A stretch of DNA of 54,284 nucleotides from Vibrio harveyi NBRC 15634 = ATCC 14126 = KCTC 12724. GTDB lineage: Bacteria > Pseudomonadota > Gammaproteobacteria > Enterobacterales > Vibrionaceae. Below, in pieces: positions 7,648-16,376 of this stretch. The stretch covers positions 1 through 54,284 of the forward strand of contig NZ_BCUF01000040.1 in assembly GCF_001591145.1 (NCBI RefSeq), given 5' to 3'. Each line of letters opens with the position of its first letter. The first letter of the stretch is position 1. The translations under genes were made by a program, and so were the position numbers. The notes beneath the pieces were generated by a model. The model made no database searches. It worked only from the letters and a program-made list of their open reading frames with translations, and was not told where the DNA came from.

Positions 7648-8181
7648 TTATGGCTTACGGGCGAGATCTCTCGCTAAAATTAATGCCAAACCGAAGACTT
7701 GAAGAAACAAACCAATACTTTTATACCAAGCCATCTTTTCTTCCAAACCTGTCATCACTTCCGTGGTTTCCAAGTTGGCAAGGTAATAGCTGTCTATACG
7801 ATTACGGTAGTTATTTTGCGCCTGATTGATCTCAGACATCAGATTAGGTAACTGTTCAATTTGGATTGGACTGACTTCCTGCCCTGTCCATGCTGACAAA
7901 TGCCCTCTCAACACTTGGTTCATTTCTTCTGAAACAGGTTCACTCTGAGCAAGGTGCAAATGCAACAACAATACTTCCCGCTTTCGCTCCAATGTTTCGA
8001 CACTATTCCAAGCGAGTTGTATCGAATAGAGGTTATCGGCTTTTTGTTCAGCCAGTAAACTGATCTCTTTACCGAGTTTATCTAACACAACACTGGTTAA
8101 GATAATCGCAGCAATATTAAGAACCAGTCCAACAAACACCAATAGCCATGCAGGCGGTAAGTATGTCGATTTTTTTACCAT
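7648..8181 (-). CDS. Two-helix membrane protein with coiled-coil middle, unknown
   Basis: 177 residues: an N-terminal membrane helix (about 11-33), a polar, mostly helical middle rich in Glu, Gln and Leu (about 38-145) that is probably periplasmic, and a C-terminal helix (about 150-168) ending in ARDLARKP. The shape resembles four-helix-bundle sensor domains without an output domain. Its start overlaps the end of the MAPEG gene by seven bases, so the two are translated together. I recognise no catalytic motif. It is a conserved-looking hypothetical protein. Confidence 0.65.
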   Translation of the reverse strand: MVKKSTYLPPAWLLVFVGLVLNIAAIILTSVVLDKLGKEISLLAEQKADNLYSIQLAWNSVETLERKREVLLLHLHLAQSEPVSEEMNQVLRGHLSAWTGQEVSPIQIEQLPNLMSEINQAQNNYRNRIDSYYLANLETTEVMTGLEEKMAWYKSIGLFLQVFGLALILARDLARKP

Positions 8182-8561
8182 AAGCTCCCGTAAGGTAAAT
8201 AGATCAAGTTAAGGGCTACTAAACCAATCATAGTAAAGAAGGTTAACTTCATCCCTGTAATTCGACCTTTTAAATCCTCACCGAGAATTCCCTTTGCGTG
8301 AATCACACGCCCAATCACAAATACAATACCAGCAAGGTGTATCCACAGTAGCGAAGCGCCGTTGTATTCTAATAACGCCATTAAAATGAGAGTGATAGGA
8401 ACGTATTCACTTGCATTGCTTTGTGCGCTGCGAGCGATTTGAAGCGCCTCAACTCCACCATCGGCGTAAGCGATTTTGTTGCTGCGGCGTTGCTTGATGA
8501 CTTGAAAAGCGAGCCAGATGAGCAGTAATGCGAGAATAGATGCGTAAAGCGCGGTAACCAT
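8175..8561 (-). CDS. MAPEG-family membrane protein
   Basis: 128 residues with four membrane helices, the size and topology of bacterial MAPEG (membrane-associated eicosanoid/glutathione metabolism) proteins such as YecN. The family signature is visible as the RSAQSNASEYVP stretch followed by the hydrophobic third helix and the GRVIHAKGI segment. Family members bind glutathione in eukaryotes; bacterial function is mostly unproven. It is co-translated with the downstream two-helix protein. No experimental role can be inferred from the context. Confidence 0.82.
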   Translation of the reverse strand: MVTALYASILALLLIWLAFQVIKQRRSNKIAYADGGVEALQIARSAQSNASEYVPITLILMALLEYNGASLLWIHLAGIVFVIGRVIHAKGILGEDLKGRITGMKLTFFTMIGLVALNLIYLPYGSLW

Positions 8562-8644
8562 AAAACTTCCTTCTTTAGATATTATTGTGAGCTAATTATT
8601 CTATAAAAAACACATTTATAAAATACATACATTCTTGATTTAGA

Positions 8645-8727
8645 GTGACTAGATCTTTAAATCGCCGCCGCGTCTACAAACCAAGGCATTCTACCTGAAC
8701 CGGGCATCCCGAAGTTGCTTGGGTATA
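8645..8727 (-). repeat. Dispersed ~85-bp intergenic repeat, copy 3
   Basis: Same orientation as copy 1: GACTAGATCTTTAAATC, GCCGCCGCGTCTACAAACCAAGG, then CATCCCGAAG and TTGCTTGGGTATA. It is more diverged than copies 1 and 2, and its left end has lost the TATACCCA terminus. It lies between the MAPEG gene's promoter region and the end of rarD. Confidence 0.72.
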
Positions 8728-8759
8728 AATTAGCCCTATAAATCTAAAGAAAGAAATCA

Positions 8760-9665
8760 TCAAAGAGAGTGGTTAGCGAGCTTTTTACGCTTAGAAAGCT
8801 TGGCGATACCTTCGCAGATCGTGAACAGCAGACCCACCCAAATAAAAGCAAATGTCACCGCTTTTACACTATCGAATAGTTCACCAAAGAACACGACGGC
8901 CAATACAAATTGAAGACTCGGTTCAATGTATTGCATCAACCCTACTGTAGACAGGTTAGTAATTCGGATCGCAATCGAATAAAAAATCAGTGGGAGAATA
9001 GTTACTGGCGCACTTCCTAAATAAAGCATGAACGTGGTCATATCGACGGTTGAAGATAACTCACCGATCGTCCATTGCTTAAACATCAGATATGCCAATG
9101 CGATTGGGGTAAGCACCACCGCTTCAATAAAGAGTGTTGTACTCCAATCAAAGTTAATCTTTTTCTTAAATAAGCCATAAAGAGAAAAGAATAAGCCCAT
9201 TGTCAGTGCCACTAATGGTAACTGACCATATTGGATAACCTGATAAACTACACCGATGGTTGCTAAAAGAATGGCGATGAACTGACCTCTTGACAGCTTA
9301 TCACCAAGGACAAAAACACCCAGCGCAACAGAAACCAAAGGTCCAATAAAGAAGCCTAAGCTCGCATCAATAACACGGTTATTGGTTAACGCCCAAGTGA
9401 ATGCAACCCAAGAAATACACATTAGGCTACTTGCAACAAAGGTATACCAAAGGGACTTTTTATCTTTCCAGATAGCAGCCCATTTCGGCATGTGATGCGT
9501 GATCACCAGTACCAATAGAAACCCCACAGGTACAGAGCCGATGATGCGCAGCGCCAACAGTTCATCCATTGATGCATTTGGCAGAAAGCGATAGTAAACA
9601 GGCAACAATCCCCAGATAACAAAGGAAAGTGCAGCCATAAAATTGCCGTAACGATTGTTGTTCAT
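8760..9665 (-). CDS. rarD: RarD-type EamA transporter
   Basis: 301 residues with ten membrane helices. The N-terminus (NRYGNFMAALSFVIWGLLPVYYRFLP) and the segments WAFTWALTN-like, NRVIDASLGFFIGPLVSVALG and QYIEPSLQFVLAV are characteristic of the RarD subgroup. E. coli RarD is only loosely linked to chloramphenicol sensitivity and its substrate is not known. The gene stands alone; ATG at 9665 is about 80 bases beyond the TauE gene. Confidence in the subgroup is high, in the role low. Confidence 0.88.
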   Translation of the reverse strand: MNNNRYGNFMAALSFVIWGLLPVYYRFLPNASMDELLALRIIGSVPVGFLLVLVITHHMPKWAAIWKDKKSLWYTFVASSLMCISWVAFTWALTNNRVIDASLGFFIGPLVSVALGVFVLGDKLSRGQFIAILLATIGVVYQVIQYGQLPLVALTMGLFFSLYGLFKKKINFDWSTTLFIEAVVLTPIALAYLMFKQWTIGELSSTVDMTTFMLYLGSAPVTILPLIFYSIAIRITNLSTVGLMQYIEPSLQFVLAVVFFGELFDSVKAVTFAFIWVGLLFTICEGIAKLSKRKKLANHSL

Positions 9666-9747
9666 AACTGACTCGACAAATAAAAAAGTGACGCGATTCT
9701 ATAGAGCAAATTTGGTTTGTAAAGCGAAACAAAAGGACCAATATTCG

Positions 9748-10470
9748 CTATAAGGCTAGGCCTTGAATTACCGCGGTAATTCCACTAATAAAACACAGCG
9801 CTAGCGCACCGAAACGCACTTTTTCTTTAGGCAAGGACTGTGTTGTTTTTATTGCCAACCAATAGCCGAACGCGGCTACAGGCAGTAAAGGCAAAGTAAT
9901 GATCAAATGATGAAGATTGAAGAATCCCACCGGAATTTGAACCACCAACGAGATAATAGAGCTAAACACAAAGAAAGCAGAAAGGTTACCACGTAACTGA
10001 TTCGCTTCTTGATGCTGAAGTAGTAACGCCATCGGCGGTCCACCGATCGCGGAGCTTGTACCAAAGAGCCCCGAAAAGAAACCTGCAAACGTCATGCGTC
10101 CTGGTGTTGGCTCAATGCGAAAAGGTAAGACACTCACAGCCACAGCAAAAAGCACGAGAAAACCAATCCAAAGCGTTAACGCTTCTGTCGAAACATAAAA
10201 CAACAGCGCCCCACCCGCTAACGATCCGGGAATACGACCGATCAACGCCATCTTCAAACCACCGAGTTCAACATTACTGCGGTGCTTCATCGCATTCATT
10301 AATGAAATAAACAATGCAACTAAACAGATGGGAGCAGGAACGTATTCCGGAGCCCATAGAATAAGTAGTGGAGCCGCGACAATAGCCAAGCCAAAGCCAA
10401 TAGCCGTTTGTACATAAGAGCCGAGGAAAATCAGCCCCATTGCAAGCAAATTAGTAGAATCGAATTCCAT
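9748..10470 (-). CDS. TauE/SafE (DUF81) family membrane transporter
   Basis: 240 residues with about eight membrane helices. It has the family's glycine-rich repeats: MGLIFLGSYVQTAIGFGLAIVAAP near the N-terminus and GFFSGLFGTSSAIGGPPMALLL around residues 130-150. Members export or import sulfite, sulfoacetate or similar organic anions. No sulfur gene is nearby, so the substrate is unknown. A perfect 18-base palindrome falls within the last codons (9765-9782), probably by chance. Confidence 0.87.
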   Translation of the reverse strand: MEFDSTNLLAMGLIFLGSYVQTAIGFGLAIVAAPLLILWAPEYVPAPICLVALFISLMNAMKHRSNVELGGLKMALIGRIPGSLAGGALLFYVSTEALTLWIGFLVLFAVAVSVLPFRIEPTPGRMTFAGFFSGLFGTSSAIGGPPMALLLQHQEANQLRGNLSAFFVFSSIISLVVQIPVGFFNLHHLIITLPLLPVAAFGYWLAIKTTQSLPKEKVRFGALALCFISGITAVIQGLAL

Positions 10471-10825
10471 CGATGCGTTCTTATATTTTATCTATTTATT
10501 AGAGAGTTAGTTAAATATAAATTATCTATTATTCACCTACTCTCGCCCTGCGTAGGATTCATCAAACCTATCTAAAACACAATCAAAATATTTCAATAAC
10601 CGAACTTTAGAGGCTCACTTTCTGCAACTTCGAATTTTGTACAAAGATGCAATGTTTAATTTATCAATACTCCTCTATCCAGAACACAAAATCGACATTA
10701 TAATCAGCGGCTTTTATAGAGTGAATGCACTATCAAAATTCACCACACGTAGAATTTCACAGTCTAAGGCACTAAATAACAAATAAATATTAGACTATCG
10801 TATCAACCTAACTTAAAGATGGTTT
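10471..10825. other. AT-rich divergent intergenic region
   Basis: 355 bases between the leftward TauE gene and the rightward pilin gene, with no credible ORF. It should carry both promoters. A possible sigma-54 element is listed separately. Confidence 0.4.
10611..10626 (+). promoter_or_regulatory. Possible sigma-54 promoter for the pilin gene
   Basis: AGGCTCACTTTCTGCA keeps the obligatory GG-N10-GC spacing of -24/-12 promoters (consensus TGGCAC-N5-TTGCA) but differs at several other positions. It lies about 200 bases upstream of the pilin start. Pilin genes are often sigma-54 dependent, so it is worth noting, but chance is likely. Confidence 0.22.
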
Positions 10826-11359
10826 ATGAAAAGAAAATCAGGTTTTACTTTAATTGAGCTTGTTGTTGTAATCGTAATTCTTGGCATCCTTGCTGTCACT
10901 GCCGCACCCCGCTTCTTAAACATTCAAGATGATGCTCGCGAAGCGCGTTTGGAAGGAATGAAAGGTGCAATTGCATCAGCTCTTGCCATTGGGTATGGAA
11001 AAATGGCAACTGCGGGACTAGAAAGCGTACCTTACGTCTCTAATAAAAAGACAGCTTACCCTGCAACTAACCTGCCATTTGATGGCTGTAAGACAAGTGA
11101 CTCGATGCAATGCACTTTCCTATATGGTTACCCAGATGCAGATGACCACACTATTGGTCTACTGATTCAAGGAATAAATGAGAGCAGCAATTCCGATTGG
11201 AAGACATTTCATCACGAGGCCGGTTCTTTTACTCGAGAGATGGTTATCGCTCCAAGAGACGACCCTCGTGCAAGCCTTACTCAATGTGGCATTTTATATG
11301 GACCACCGATGAGTAAAAACAAAAGTTATAAACTAGAAATTTTACCTTGTCCTAAATAA
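10826..11359 (+). CDS. Orphan type IV pilin / MSHA-like prepilin
   Basis: 177 residues. The N-terminus MKRKSG|FTLIELVVVIVILGILAVTAAPRFLNI is a classic type IV prepilin signal: short basic leader, cleavage before Phe, Glu at mature position 5, then the hydrophobic assembly helix. The C-terminal part has four Cys (CKTSDSMQC and QCGIL...LPCPK) that could form two disulfides as in MshA-type pilins. No pilus assembly gene is adjacent, so it would rely on machinery encoded elsewhere. A bidirectional terminator follows directly. It could be a minor or alternative pilin. Confidence 0.88.
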   Translation: MKRKSGFTLIELVVVIVILGILAVTAAPRFLNIQDDAREARLEGMKGAIASALAIGYGKMATAGLESVPYVSNKKTAYPATNLPFDGCKTSDSMQCTFLYGYPDADDHTIGLLIQGINESSNSDWKTFHHEAGSFTREMVIAPRDDPRASLTQCGILYGPPMSKNKSYKLEILPCPK

Positions 11360-11362
11360 CAA

Positions 11363-11388
11363 AAAAGGCTGCCAATCGGCAGCCTTTT
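11363..11388. terminator. Bidirectional rho-independent terminator
   Basis: AAAAGGCTGCC and GGCAGCCTTTT form a perfect stem around AATC. It closes both the rightward pilin gene and the leftward cheV gene, which converge here. Confidence 0.88.
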
Positions 11389-11405
11389 GTCATCTTGTTC
11401 TCTGC

Positions 11406-12392
11406 TTATGCAAAGTTAAACACGTATTTATCCATCATATTGACCATACGACCAATCTCTGGCTTAGTAATCGTGTCATTTGCCCCTAGTGATAGTGCTT
11501 TCGCACGGTTATCTTCACTCATTAGAGAAGAAAACATCACGATTGGCATTTCATTGTAGGCTTCCGTTTCACGTAGTCGTTTTACCAAGTGCATACCATC
11601 CATACGCGGCATTTCAACGTCGGTAACAACAGCATCAAGCAGCTCACGCACTGGCAGTTGTTCTTGTTTCGCTACTTCGATGAGACTCATTAATTTCTCG
11701 TAAGCTTCGCCGCCGTCTTTACATGTGATCACGTTATAGCCTGCTGATGCTAAAGTATCTTGAATAAGTGAGCGAATAAACGCTGAATCGTCCACAACCA
11801 TAACGGTTTTCGCATTACGCTTACCAACCATACGCTGGTTAAGGTCAACCGATTTATCACCCGTTACGTCGTATTTTTCCATACTCAGCTCTGGGTTGAT
11901 GTCTGCAATGATTTTCTCGAAGTCGAGGATCATGATCAGATTGCCATCTTTGCGAACAACAGCAACCACACAGTCCTGTTCACCAGCTTCTAGGAACTGG
12001 CTCGGTGATTCTACGTCATTCCAAGAAATACGGTGGATGCGTGAAATGCTGTCAATCAAGAAGCCATTCGTCATCTTGTTGAAATCCGTCACAATCACAA
12101 ACTTACGCTCTAAGTCGCGACGAGTCGGAACGCCAAGCCAACCAGCAAGGTCCACCAACGGAGTTAACACTTCACGGGAAGAGAACACGCCAATCATATG
12201 CGGTTGTGCGTTCGGATAATCGGTAGTCTCTGGTACGCGAATCACTTCGCGAACTTTAGCGACGTTAATACCGTAATAACATGTTTTTGTGCTGCCATCT
12301 GGCATCTGTTTTTCTAGGTGGAACTCAATGATTTCAAGCTCATTGGTACCACTCTCAGTCAATATAGTGCTGGTTACGTTACTCATAAACAC
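11406..12392 (-). CDS. cheV: Chemotaxis coupling protein CheV
   Basis: 328 residues. Residues ~15-165 form a CheW-like coupling domain (YGINVAKVREVIRVP, LTPLVDLAGWLG). Residues ~195-325 form a receiver domain with acidic pocket VVDDS, phospho-acceptor Asp in VTDVEMPRMDG and Lys in DTITKPE. CheV proteins link receptors to CheA and adapt the signal by phosphorylation. The GTG at 12392 is kept because GGA lies five bases upstream; ATG at 12386 is the alternative. Sequence similarity to family members is strong. The chemoreceptor gene at 13.5-15.4 kb is a possible partner. Confidence 0.95.
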   Translation of the reverse strand: MFMSNVTSTILTESGTNELEIIEFHLEKQMPDGSTKTCYYGINVAKVREVIRVPETTDYPNAQPHMIGVFSSREVLTPLVDLAGWLGVPTRRDLERKFVIVTDFNKMTNGFLIDSISRIHRISWNDVESPSQFLEAGEQDCVVAVVRKDGNLIMILDFEKIIADINPELSMEKYDVTGDKSVDLNQRMVGKRNAKTVMVVDDSAFIRSLIQDTLASAGYNVITCKDGGEAYEKLMSLIEVAKQEQLPVRELLDAVVTDVEMPRMDGMHLVKRLRETEAYNEMPIVMFSSLMSEDNRAKALSLGANDTITKPEIGRMVNMMDKYVFNFA

Positions 12393-12658
12393 AATTATCC
12401 AAAATACGCACCAAGAAAAAGGCTTGATGCAATGCCACAGAGAATCACTTCACAGGCGAAAAAATCCAAGAGTCCTTTTGTAGTCGTTGAGACAGAATTT
12501 GTAAATAATCAAAAGGATGCTGACTGCACACTTCTATATCAAATGCTTAAAATTTGTCTCATTTTTGTACAAAACACATTCAAGTATTCAATATTGCAGC
12601 TGGGCTCCTTAAGTTAACGGCAGGGAAAACAAAAAGTTTAGCCATAATTAGTAAAGAA

Positions 12659-13381
12659 TCAGTGAGTTTTAATGACCGCTTCGTTATCTACGCGATGACG
12701 CTCGCCATAAACCCCTTCTTCGGTTCTGATACCACAACTGATGATCATGGTGATTTGATCACTGTCTCTTAGATTAAGCAACTGTTTGACACGTTTTGAA
12801 TCGAAGCCTTCCATTGGGCAAGTGTCATAGCCTTTTTCTCTCATCGCGTACATAAAAGTCATCGCTGCCAAAGAAACACTCTTGTGCAAACAAACACGTA
12901 CGTCACTTTTAGCCACTTCTCTTACCATCGGCTTGTTTCGACCTAGCCACCAGCTGTATAACTTGCGTACCGCCCCGCGTATGCCAAATGCATCATTGTT
13001 ATAAACCATTGGGATAAGTTTTTCGTAATACTTTAGAGCGCGCTTGGCCGCAGCGTCGTCACGGCCTTCAAAAGCTTGGCGCACAGTCTCTGCGTTGCGC
13101 TTTGCGCGCTCTTCCCAGTTATGAGTAGTCGCCACAAAAACGACTAACTCATTCGCCGTTTTTGCCGCATTTTGTCCCATGCAGAAGTCGGCTAATTTCG
13201 CTCGCTTCTCCGCTGAAATCACTCGATGAAATTCCCACATCTGCATATTACTGCTGTTTGGGCTAAGCGTGGTCAACGCCAGCGCCTTGGCTACATCATC
13301 ATGGTTAAATTCAGCATTCGCATCGTACTTTCTAACGGAACGACGTGAATGAACAATAGATTCAAAAGAAGATTGGCTCAT
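12659..13381 (-). CDS. Nitroreductase-family FMN oxidoreductase
   Basis: 240 residues. The RRSVRKYD segment near the N-terminus (FMN phosphate binding), the LSPNSSNMQMWEF segment and the C-terminal CPMEGFDSKRVKQLL / IISCGIRTEEGVYGERHR segments are all standard for the nitroreductase fold. Family members reduce nitro compounds, quinones or flavins with NAD(P)H. It has a ~70-residue helical insertion in the middle. The substrate cannot be predicted. It stands alone between cheV and the chemoreceptor gene. Confidence 0.88.
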   Translation of the reverse strand: MSQSSFESIVHSRRSVRKYDANAEFNHDDVAKALALTTLSPNSSNMQMWEFHRVISAEKRAKLADFCMGQNAAKTANELVVFVATTHNWEERAKRNAETVRQAFEGRDDAAAKRALKYYEKLIPMVYNNDAFGIRGAVRKLYSWWLGRNKPMVREVAKSDVRVCLHKSVSLAAMTFMYAMREKGYDTCPMEGFDSKRVKQLLNLRDSDQITMIISCGIRTEEGVYGERHRVDNEAVIKTH

Positions 13382-13482
13382 AACGGACTCAAAACTTAGG
13401 TAAAAGCGCGATCTTTACTGATTCATTGCTTAGCTGCAAGTATAAATACACCATCAGGTAAAATTTCGCTCCTAACATCTCT

Positions 13483-15402
13483 CTATTGCAGCTTAAAGAA
13501 TCGAATTTGATCAGATAAGTTAACCGACATTCTTGCTAGCTCATCTGTTGCCTGATTGCAGTCTTGAATCATATTAACGGTTTGCTCCACTTGATCGCGT
13601 ACCGATACCACGCTTTGATTGATCATTTCAGCCGTGGCACTTTGTTCTTCCGTCGCCGTAGCGATTTGAGTGTTAAGCGCATTCGTCTGTTCAATATTCC
13701 CCGAAATACTCACAAAGGCTTCATTCGCTGAGGCTGATTGCTGTACCGTTTCTTCTAGCATGCGTTGCCCAGCATTAATGGAATCAACCACCTGAGTCGT
13801 ATTCTGTTGCAGCGTACTGATGCGATGACCGATCTTTTCTACCGCCTTCTGGGTTTCTTGAGCCAGTTGACGCACCTCATCCGCTACAACAGCAAAACCA
13901 CGACCTTGATCGCCAGCACGCGCGGCCTCAATCGCTGCATTGAGTGCCAGAAGGTTTGTCTGTTCAGCAATGGTTTGAATCACTTCCGTAATATCCGCAA
14001 CCTCTGCTGTCCCATTAGACAAGGTAGCCACCTCTTGGCTCATGGTTCCCATTTGCGTGGCTAAACCGCCCACCTGCTCCATGGCTCGTTGCATGACAGT
14101 CTGCCCTTGTTCAGAGACACTCGTCGCCAACGCAGCTTCTTGTGATGCCCCACTCGCACTTTGGGCGACTTCGGTGATGGCTACCGTCATTTGGTTCACC
14201 GCGGTGGCAACTTGATCAGTTTCTAATTGCTGGGCTTGCGCATTCGTCAGAATTTCTCCGTTTGCTGCCGACAACTCTTCTGATGCCGAAGCAAGCAAGT
14301 CACTACAAGACACCACACCTGACACCGTTTTATACAGCTGCGCTTCCATATGGTGCAACGCATCAAGCATTTCAGCGATTTCATCATTCCCTTTCACCTG
14401 ATCACGCCTCATCCCGATTTCACCACGACTCAGCTTTTCAGCTACTTGCTTAGCAAACTGAACATTCGCGGTAATATCATGCGAAATATACAGAGATAAG
14501 AAGGTGACGATTGGCAATCCAATCAACAAGGCTAACGTCACATTGATGATTGCCTCTTCAGTGGATTGTTGAATCTCATATTTCAATGCATTTTGATCAT
14601 TAACGGCATCGACTCTGATGCCATTCAGTTGTTCAGCAATATCAAAACCAATCTCTTTAAGTACTTCCCAACGATCGTTTCGAGTCCGAATCGTGCTGGC
14701 AACTTGAGACAACGAGTGAGCAAAGCCTTCTGTCAGTTCAATGAGTTGTTCTTGGCTTGCGAAGCTTAACTTGGACAAATCACTTTTCCATTGCGATAGC
14801 TGATCTTGAAACTGTTCGTAATCTTGCTCGTTATTGGTTAACAGATACTCCGTAGCTTCTTGCGTCAACGCTTTAAATACCATAGCTACGCGAGAAACTT
14901 CCGAACGTTGCTTACTAAGCACTTCTGACTCACTCAGTCGTCGCGATATTTTTGCTTCAATCTGCTTTTGAAAAGAAACCAGTTCAAGAACAGAAGCGTC
15001 ACGTTCTCGCATTAATTGCGAAACTTCAGTTAAGTTTGTTATATAACTTTCGAGTTGCGAGGTGACTTTTTCAAAGCGCTCCTTCCGCTCATTATCTGTC
15101 GACTTCAAAGCCTGCTTTTGTGCCTCTTGTTGCGCTAATTTCAAGCTTTCAATTGCTCGATTAAAAAATTGAGGGTCGCGGTTTGTACGATACGTCAATG
15201 CATTGATTCGAGCCTTCAACAGATTTGCTTCAACGTCTGTCGCTTCAAAAGCCGCCTCATCGATTGATTGAAAGTGAATAAAATTTGAATTGACCTGTTT
15301 GGTCGTAAAAAAGCCAACAGCAGACACTGTAGACAGCACCAAAATAACGGCACTCAAGATCAGATAAAATTTATGTTTTATTTTTTTAATTCTATTAAGC
15401 AT
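13483..15402 (-). CDS. Methyl-accepting chemotaxis protein with helical sensor domain
   Basis: 639 residues. Membrane helix 1 is at ~11-31. A purely helical periplasmic domain of ~250 residues follows, fitting the HBM (helical bimodular) class. Membrane helix 2 is at ~285-305, then a HAMP domain with DEIAEMLDALHHME. The cytoplasmic signalling hairpin ends in the invariant tip EQTNLLALNAAIEAARAGDQGRGFAVVADEVRQLA. HBM receptors in other bacteria bind organic acids, but the ligand here is unknown. There is no C-terminal CheR-docking pentapeptide. RBS TGGAG precedes ATG 15402. Confidence 0.94.
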   Translation of the reverse strand: MLNRIKKIKHKFYLILSAVILVLSTVSAVGFFTTKQVNSNFIHFQSIDEAAFEATDVEANLLKARINALTYRTNRDPQFFNRAIESLKLAQQEAQKQALKSTDNERKERFEKVTSQLESYITNLTEVSQLMRERDASVLELVSFQKQIEAKISRRLSESEVLSKQRSEVSRVAMVFKALTQEATEYLLTNNEQDYEQFQDQLSQWKSDLSKLSFASQEQLIELTEGFAHSLSQVASTIRTRNDRWEVLKEIGFDIAEQLNGIRVDAVNDQNALKYEIQQSTEEAIINVTLALLIGLPIVTFLSLYISHDITANVQFAKQVAEKLSRGEIGMRRDQVKGNDEIAEMLDALHHMEAQLYKTVSGVVSCSDLLASASEELSAANGEILTNAQAQQLETDQVATAVNQMTVAITEVAQSASGASQEAALATSVSEQGQTVMQRAMEQVGGLATQMGTMSQEVATLSNGTAEVADITEVIQTIAEQTNLLALNAAIEAARAGDQGRGFAVVADEVRQLAQETQKAVEKIGHRISTLQQNTTQVVDSINAGQRMLEETVQQSASANEAFVSISGNIEQTNALNTQIATATEEQSATAEMINQSVVSVRDQVEQTVNMIQDCNQATDELARMSVNLSDQIRFFKLQ

Positions 15403-15767
15403 TCCGCATACTCCATAACAACAGCAAGTGGAAATACTAAAAACCTAACGGATAAGTCGCAAACTCGCCCCAATACACAAACAACACTATCTTGTTGTTA
15501 TGATTGAATTTATTCGAATATGTAAGCCTTTTCCGACGGCAAAGAAAGATTGGTACTTCAACTGAGGTCAGTGATTCTTTCGTGCCGTATCTCTTTGATT
15601 CCATTATCTACCACGCGACACTTTCTAAAAAATGAGACACACTTTTTCAAATAATGAAATTGTCATTTTCACCCACACGGCAAGGATTTTTCCTACAATC
15701 CCTTCTCGTTAAATGAGTGCTGAATGGAAGCGGCAAGTAAATTGAAATATAAGGTGAGGCACAAAAT
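15403..15767. other. Divergent intergenic region, chemoreceptor / response regulator
   Basis: 365 bases with no credible gene; it must contain the promoters of both neighbours. On the minus strand TAAA and AAGATAG spaced by 15 bases vaguely resemble a flagellar sigma-28 promoter for the chemoreceptor, but the match is weak. Confidence 0.35.
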
Positions 15768-16376
15768 ATGAATAACGTTCTTATTATCGACGACCAACCG
15801 TTATATAGCGAAGCGCTCGCTTCTCTTGTTCAAAACGCTTTCCAAACTGTGAACGTTGTAGAATCAACTGACAGTGCCGAAGTTATGGAGCTCATTCGCA
15901 ACCAGCCTGTTGACTTGGTTATTTTAGATGTAGTTTTAGGTGACAGAGACGGTATGCGTTTGGCAAAGAACATTCTAGCAACCGGTTATCAAGGAAGAAT
16001 CTTATTTATTTCCTCTCGCGATTACAGCAGCTTGTCCAAAGCCGCGTTTGAAATGGGTGCGCATGGATTTTTAAATAAGAATGAATCGAAAGAGACCATT
16101 ATGGATGCGATTGTTAGCGTGACGCGTGGTTATTCCATGTTTAAAGCAACGCACAATCAATCAAGCGGTAACGTTGCTTTATCGAACCGTGAAGCAATGG
16201 TCTTCCATTATTTGGCTCAAGGCTATTCAAATAAGAAGATTTCTGAACAGCTGTCATTAAGTGCAAAGACCATCAGTACTTATAAGACTCGCATATTGAA
16301 GAAATACCATGCCGAGTCCGTTGTAGAGCTACTTAATACACTTCCGCAAGATGAATGCGGCAGCTTGTGCTGCTAA
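15768..16376 (+). CDS. NarL/LuxR-type response regulator
   Basis: 202 residues. A receiver domain (acidic pair IIDDQP, phospho-acceptor Asp in LVILDVVLGDRDG, Lys in GFLNKNES) is followed by a LuxR helix-turn-helix (LSNREAMVFHYLAQGYSNKKISEQLSLSAKTISTYKTRILKKY). It resembles RocA/EvgA-like regulators paired with BvgS-type kinases and is a paralogue of the regulator at 18850-19449, sharing the ...GYQGR(I)LFISS, GYSMFK and KTISTYK(T)R layout. It has no kinase next to it, so cross-talk with the kinase at 20.6-24.3 kb is plausible inference. RBS AGGTGAGG precedes ATG. Confidence 0.92.
   Translation: MNNVLIIDDQPLYSEALASLVQNAFQTVNVVESTDSAEVMELIRNQPVDLVILDVVLGDRDGMRLAKNILATGYQGRILFISSRDYSSLSKAAFEMGAHGFLNKNESKETIMDAIVSVTRGYSMFKATHNQSSGNVALSNREAMVFHYLAQGYSNKKISEQLSLSAKTISTYKTRILKKYHAESVVELLNTLPQDECGSLCC

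Noticed and set aside
7506..7829. Rightward 107-codon reading frame
   Set aside because: Most of it runs antisense to the better supported membrane-protein gene at 7648-8181, it crosses an 11-bp inverted repeat, and no ribosome site precedes it.
9765..9782. Perfect 18-bp palindrome GAATTACCGCGGTAATTC
   Set aside because: It lies inside the last codons of the TauE/SafE gene; one such palindrome in 54 kb is not far from chance and no second copy was seen.
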